NCBI GenBank assembly: GCA_023266435.1 | Contig: JAHFQF010000061.1 | Location: 1 to 11,476, forward strand | Source: Legionellales bacterium | GTDB lineage: Bacteria > Pseudomonadota > Gammaproteobacteria > Berkiellales > Berkiellaceae | Length of the DNA: 11,476 bases | Reading direction: 5' to 3' | In this document: positions 8,139 through 11,476 of the stretch, piece by piece | Position numbering within the stretch: position 1 is the stretch's first letter | How the letters are laid out: every line of letters begins with the position of its first letter | Program-made: the position numbers and the translations under genes | Notes under the pieces: model-generated | The model's database searches: none | What the model was told of the DNA's origin: nothing | The model's input: the letters and a program-made list of their open reading frames with translations, nothing else

Positions 8139-8163
8139 TATACACTGATGTGATCCACCAGGA

Positions 8164-8199
8164 AAAAGCGCAGCCAACAACATCTAATAAGACGCTTTT
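8164..8199 (-). terminator. Weak terminator candidate after ornithine aminotransferase gene
   Basis: On the minus strand AAAAGCG (complement of 8193-8199) can pair with CGCTTTT (complement of 8164-8170), ending in T residues. The loop is long (22 bases) and contains the stop codon at 8186-8184, so this is only a weak terminator candidate. The rest of 8139-8183 holds nothing else that I can see. Confidence 0.25.
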
Positions 8200-9404
8200 G
8201 CGCAGAGCATGGCAAAGGTGTCTTTTATACGAGTTAAAGCCCAATCTAAAGTTGTTTGATCAATGATTAAAGGTGGCGCAAAGCGAATCACGGTATCGTG
8301 GGCCTCTTTAGACAGGATGCCTTGTTCCATCAGTTTTTCACAGACGACGCGCGCAGAAATGACTTTGGGGTTAATTTCTAGACCAACCCATAATCCTTTG
8401 CCACGAATGGCACGAATGGCTTCGCTTTGGATAGATTTTAAACCTGCTAACAAATGGTCACCGAGTTTGGCGCTGTTGTTAACATAGTGATCTCGCTCCA
8501 TGATGTCTAGTGCTTGTCTGGCGACACGGCAAGCCAATGGATTGCCACCAAATGTGGAGCCATGGCTACCTGGTGTAAATACAGACATCACGGCTTTGGT
8601 TGCAACAAATGCAGAGACAGGCAAAATACCACCGCCCAATGCTTTACCTATAATGATACCATCTGGTTGAATGCCTTCATGTTGATAGGCAAACCATTTG
8701 CCAGTACGACCTAACCCAGTTTGGATTTCATCCAAAATCAATAACACCTGGTGTGCTTTAGACACTTCACGCAATGCTTTTAGATATCCTACGGGCGGTA
8801 TTAGTACACCAGCCTCTCCTTGCATGGGCTCTGCCAAAATTGCACAAGTATTCGGTGTGATGGCTTGTGTTAATGCCTCAATATCGCCAAAGGGTACCAC
8901 TTTAAACCCTGGAGTAAATGGTCCAAACCCTTCTCTATACGCTGCTTCTGTTGAAAAGCTGGTAATCGTCACGGTACGCCCATGAAAATTATCTTTCATC
9001 ACGATGATTTCTGCTTTATCCGCAGGAATGCCTTTGATCTGATACCCCCATCGACGCGCTGCTTTCACTGCTGTCTCAACAGCCTCTGCACCAGTGTTCA
9101 TGGGTAAAATGGCATCTAAACCTGAGATTTCACATAATTTTTCAGCCAAAGACAGTAACTGATCGCTGTGGAAGGCACGAGAGCTCACGCACAATTTTTG
9201 CGCTTGTTCGTATAGTGTTTGCACCAACTCTGGATGACAATGACCATGGCTGACCGCAGAGTAGGCAGACATCATGTCTAGATACCGCTTACCTTCAATA
9301 TCCCATAACCAAACCCCTGCCCCTTTCGTCAAAACAACGGGCAGAGGATGATAATTATGAGCTAATAATTGATTTTCTTTTTCAATCCAAGTAGCAGTAT
9401 TCAT
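8184..9404 (-). CDS. rocD: Ornithine aminotransferase (ornithine--oxo-acid transaminase)
   Basis: This is a PLP-dependent class III aminotransferase of 406 residues that moves the delta-amino group of ornithine to 2-oxoglutarate, giving glutamate 5-semialdehyde and glutamate. The PLP lysine is Lys254 in IIGKALGGG, Asp225 in LILDEIQTG contacts the PLP nitrogen, and NTGAEAVE (103-110) and GSTFGGNPLAC (282-292) are family motifs. SAYSAVSHGHCHPEL (46-60) and NFHGRT (139-144) are typical of ornithine aminotransferase rather than acetylornithine aminotransferase. From memory, human OAT has Tyr85 in SRAFY, where this protein has His79 in SRAFH, as in bacterial RocD. The start at ATG 9404-9402 lies 11 bases after the arginase stop, with a GTGAG-type binding site overlapping that stop, so the pair is one operon. 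Gene order supports arginine catabolism; other class III aminotransferases are less likely. Confidence 0.92.
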   Translation of the reverse strand: MNTATWIEKENQLLAHNYHPLPVVLTKGAGVWLWDIEGKRYLDMMSAYSAVSHGHCHPELVQTLYEQAQKLCVSSRAFHSDQLLSLAEKLCEISGLDAILPMNTGAEAVETAVKAARRWGYQIKGIPADKAEIIVMKDNFHGRTVTITSFSTEAAYREGFGPFTPGFKVVPFGDIEALTQAITPNTCAILAEPMQGEAGVLIPPVGYLKALREVSKAHQVLLILDEIQTGLGRTGKWFAYQHEGIQPDGIIIGKALGGGILPVSAFVATKAVMSVFTPGSHGSTFGGNPLACRVARQALDIMERDHYVNNSAKLGDHLLAGLKSIQSEAIRAIRGKGLWVGLEINPKVISARVVCEKLMEQGILSKEAHDTVIRFAPPLIIDQTTLDWALTRIKDTFAMLCAKASY

Positions 9405-9415
9405 TGTGCACTCAC

Positions 9416-10294
9416 TTATTTCTTTAAAAACATTGTGTGAATTAATTGTTGAATAAGCTGATAAGTTGCATCGTTTTTATCACGATCTGGATTAAATTCT
9501 ACAATTTCAATGCCTTCACAATTTGGATCCCAAGCAAGGCCTTGCAAACACGGTAGGACTTCTGCAGGCATGAGGCCATCTTTTTCACGACTACCCACGC
9601 CTGGCGCAACGATAGGATCAAAACCATCCAAATCAATACTAATACCAAAAGAAGACACTTGCTGTTGTAAGTATGACATTGCCTCTTGCCACACTGTCGC
9701 AAATCCTCGAGACTTGACATCTTCCATATAGAAAATTTTGACTTTATTATCACGCAGTAGTTTCGCTTCGCCCGGCTCATAACTACGCACACCAATCAAC
9801 ACCAAATGTTGGGGAGCAATTTTTGCTTGTAGTGATGAGAGGCGTGTTAAATACGAGTCACCATGACCAAGCAATGTAGCCACCGGCATTCCATGGATCG
9901 CTTTAGACGGTGTGGTTTCAAATGTGTGCGCATCCATGTGCGCATCAATCCAAATCAATCCAAAATTTTGCTCTGCTTTTAAAGCTGAAGTAATGCCACT
10001 CCAGGTGCCAATAGCAACAGAGTGGTCCCCTCCTATCACCAGAGGATATTCCCCTTGCTTTTTCAAAGCGGCTGTTTTTTGAGCTAAGCGCTCGCAAAAA
10101 TCCTGCACAATGGCCAAAGCGGATTTTTTTTCTAGATTGCTAATTAATGTTTCTAACCACAATAAAGAAATACCGTTTTCTTCAAGTGTTTGGATCAAAT
10201 GTTGATTATCACAATAGTCGGACCCCAGTTTAGTACCGATGATTTGAGCTCCCTCACCTAAAGCCGCCCCTATCACCTTCCATTGCTTTTTCAC
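9416..10294 (-). CDS. rocF: Arginase
   Basis: This is a ureohydrolase of 292 residues, predicted to split arginine into ornithine and urea with a binuclear manganese centre. Metal ligands are visible: His91 in GGDHS, Asp117, His119 and Asp121 in DAHMD, and Asp221 and Asp223 in SIDLDGFDP. His134 in AIHGMP matches the catalytic His, and Glu266 in IVEFNP the guanidinium-binding Glu. Against mammalian arginase I, the substrate-contacting Asn130 aligns with His123 and Asn139 with Ala132, so substrate recognition may differ. Agmatinase or formimidoylglutamase activity cannot be excluded, but the ornithine aminotransferase gene immediately downstream argues for arginase. The start is GTG 10294-10292 with a GGAG at 10302-10305. 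A good promoter lies upstream, so the two genes form a separate transcription unit. Confidence 0.9.
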   Translation of the reverse strand: MKKQWKVIGAALGEGAQIIGTKLGSDYCDNQHLIQTLEENGISLLWLETLISNLEKKSALAIVQDFCERLAQKTAALKKQGEYPLVIGGDHSVAIGTWSGITSALKAEQNFGLIWIDAHMDAHTFETTPSKAIHGMPVATLLGHGDSYLTRLSSLQAKIAPQHLVLIGVRSYEPGEAKLLRDNKVKIFYMEDVKSRGFATVWQEAMSYLQQQVSSFGISIDLDGFDPIVAPGVGSREKDGLMPAEVLPCLQGLAWDPNCEGIEIVEFNPDRDKNDATYQLIQQLIHTMFLKK

Positions 10295-10320
10295 AAAATT
10301 TCTCCAGTTTGAATTCGACC

Positions 10321-10350
10321 ACTATAGCTTTTATTCAAAAGTTGGGTCAA
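10321..10350 (-). promoter_or_regulatory. Sigma-70 promoter for the arginase operon
   Basis: On the minus strand TTGACC (complement of 10345-10350) and TATAGT (complement of 10321-10326) are separated by 18 bp, each one mismatch from consensus. The start of transcription would be about 20 bases before the GTG of the arginase gene, leaving room for its GGAG binding site. The -35 lies in the last codons of the carbonic anhydrase gene. No arginine-repressor box is evident by eye. Confidence 0.6.
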
Positions 10351-10933
10351 CCCAGCCTAAATCAAAATCATAGCTTTTTAAACTTGCTTGCAAAATATCA
10401 AAAAACCACAAGTGAATTTTTAAAACACCTTGATTTAAAGCAGTTTGAATCCACGGAAAAGTGAGGCAGTTTTGATAAGAAAATAATAAAGCATTTTTTG
10501 CACAGACATCTGGATGGTGGGACTTTTCTGAATCATGTAACAAAGATAACCAATCACCTAGAAAGTCGTTTTGTACCAGTTTCGTTTCAGTCAAATGTGC
10601 TTGAATCCCACCACACTGGCTGTGAGCCAAAATAACCAGATGTTTTACTTTAAGATAACAAATCCCGAACTCTAAAGCCGCGCTGGTTCCATGATGACGG
10701 TGGTCACACTCATAGGGTGGCACTAAATTAGCCACGTTACGTAAAATAAATAACTCTCCAGGATCGCACTGAAATAACAAGGCGGGATCAACGCGTGCAT
10801 CTGAACAGGCAATCATCATGATTTCTGGATTGTGGCCAGCTTGCGCCAGTTTAGCCATTAGGTTAACATTTGATTCTGCATATTGCTTACGAAAACTATC
10901 AAAGCCCTGCAGTAGTTTGTTTATCTTTGCCAT
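10331..10933 (-). CDS. Beta-class carbonic anhydrase
   Basis: This encodes a cytoplasmic zinc enzyme of 200 residues that interconverts CO2 and bicarbonate. The zinc ligands are Cys43 in ACSDAR, His104 and Cys107 in LAHSQCGG, and the Asp45/Arg47 dyad is present. LFILRNVANLVPP (61-73) and HHGTSAALEFG (80-90) are further family blocks. The frame is open up to a GTG at 10978, but that codon has no binding site and would add 15 atypical residues. Either ATG of the ATGATG at 10936-10931 suits the family; the second (10933) has a GCGAG at workable spacing and is used here. The gene lies about 110 bp downstream of recG and 36 bp upstream of the arginase gene on the same strand. It could supply bicarbonate for biosynthesis; a link with arginine breakdown is only positional. 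Confidence 0.92.
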   Translation of the reverse strand: MAKINKLLQGFDSFRKQYAESNVNLMAKLAQAGHNPEIMMIACSDARVDPALLFQCDPGELFILRNVANLVPPYECDHRHHGTSAALEFGICYLKVKHLVILAHSQCGGIQAHLTETKLVQNDFLGDWLSLLHDSEKSHHPDVCAKNALLFSYQNCLTFPWIQTALNQGVLKIHLWFFDILQASLKSYDFDLGWVDPTFE

Positions 10934-11043
10934 CATGTCTCGCTTAAATAAAAAACCTGACTGACTCTCTCTATTCACGCAAATCAGTAGTTTTTAAAAG
11001 GTTAGTTTTGGCACATACTCAAAGCCAGTATATCCTGATTTTG

Positions 11044-11476
11044 TTATACTTGTATGTACTCCTCCACATTCCCTTGCCATCTTACCCATAAATCCTCCAG
11101 CACTTGCGGCTGGGTATGAGTAAGTTGTTCTATTAATTGTAATGCATGTTCTAAGGATTGTTCATCCTCGGGGAATCTCGCTATCCTGAATGTTTGCAAG
11201 CCCGTTTGCTTAACTCCCAAAACTTCTCCCGCACCTCTGAGTTTTAAATCAATGTCAGCCAATTCAAAGCCGCTGGTATGATCTCGTAAAGCTTGTAACC
11301 GTTGTACTGCGTTCGAGGATAAGGGCGGTGCATATAAAAGTAAACAAATACTTTGTCCAGATCCACGCCCTACGCGTCCTCGGATTTGATGCAGTTGAGC
11401 CAATCCCAAGCGCTCTGGATCTTCAATGATCATGAGCGTGGCATTGGCGACATCTACCCCCACTTCAATCACCGTA
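11044..11476 (-). CDS. recG: ATP-dependent DNA helicase RecG, C-terminal part
   Basis: This is the C-terminal 143 residues or so of RecG, the helicase that reverses stalled replication forks and processes branched DNA. The frame is open to the right edge, so the start is outside the window; a GTG at 11472 is only the Val of TVIEVGVDV. The visible part covers the end of the second helicase domain, including IEVGVDVANATLMIIEDPER and motif VI QIRGRVGRG. The RecG C-terminal segment follows, with LRDHTSGFELADIDLKLRG and a GEVLGVKQTG stretch that matches the GExxGxxQSG of the family. The protein ends EEYIQV at the TAA 11046-11044. It is first in a same-strand series with the carbonic anhydrase and arginine genes. 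No terminator was seen in the 107 bp after it. Confidence 0.96.
   Translation of the reverse strand, partial: TVIEVGVDVANATLMIIEDPERLGLAQLHQIRGRVGRGSGQSICLLLYAPPLSSNAVQRLQALRDHTSGFELADIDLKLRGAGEVLGVKQTGLQTFRIARFPEDEQSLEHALQLIEQLTHTQPQVLEDLWVRWQGNVEEYIQV

Noticed and set aside
7816..8141. CRISPR array or tRNA/small-RNA gene in the repeat region
   Set aside because: There are only two long palindromic units with no spacer pattern, and no tRNA-like cloverleaf or anticodon arm could be found.
9499..9795. Second minus-strand open frame of 98 codons inside the arginase gene
   Set aside because: It is a shifted reading of the arginase coding region, which has all its family motifs in the main frame.
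10934..10978. GTG-initiated 15-residue extension of the carbonic anhydrase
   Set aside because: No ribosome binding site precedes the GTG and the added residues are not typical of the family, which begins close to the ATGATG.

Overview
The window looks like a chromosomal segment of a gammaproteobacterium with modest GC (low to mid 40s % by eye). The protein set (ZnuABC, UbiA, a rubredoxin-reductase-type flavoprotein, RecG) fits that class. From memory, recG, a rubredoxin reductase gene and ubiA also lie near one another in Pseudomonas chromosomes. A host-associated lineage such as Legionellales is possible, but nothing here proves it.

Layout. Positions 1-1875 (minus) hold two unrecognised genes. 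One is cut by the window edge; the other encodes a 465-residue protein with two membrane hairpins and soluble ends. Positions 1956-4471 hold a high-affinity zinc importer: znuB and znuC (minus, overlapping by 8 bp) and znuA (plus), with the znuC and znuA start codons sharing two bases of one CATG. Positions 4629-6654 hold a second tight divergent pair, ubiA (minus) and a rubredoxin-NAD+ reductase-like gene (plus), separated by 10 bp. Positions 6791-7738 (minus) encode an EamA/DMT-family exporter with a perfect palindrome against its -10 box. Positions 7739-8183 are non-coding and contain two tandem 159-bp imperfect palindromes with TATACCC/GGGTATA ends and TA dinucleotides at all borders, like a MITE or ERIC element. 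Positions 8184-10294 (minus) are a two-gene arginine-degradation operon, arginase then ornithine aminotransferase, with a good sigma-70 promoter inside the end of the upstream gene. Positions 10331-10933 (minus) encode a beta-carbonic anhydrase, and 11044-11476 (minus) the C-terminal part of RecG, cut by the window edge.

How the genes work together. ZnuA captures Zn(II) in the periplasm, ZnuB is the channel and ZnuC the ATPase; His-rich segments occur in both ZnuA and ZnuC. The arginase and aminotransferase would convert arginine to urea, ornithine and then glutamate semialdehyde, feeding glutamate or proline. UbiA starts the membrane steps of ubiquinone synthesis. No new defence or mobile system with protein-coding parts is visible. 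The most unusual structures are the tandem palindromic repeat pair, the overlapping divergent start codons and the candidate operator in front of the EamA gene.
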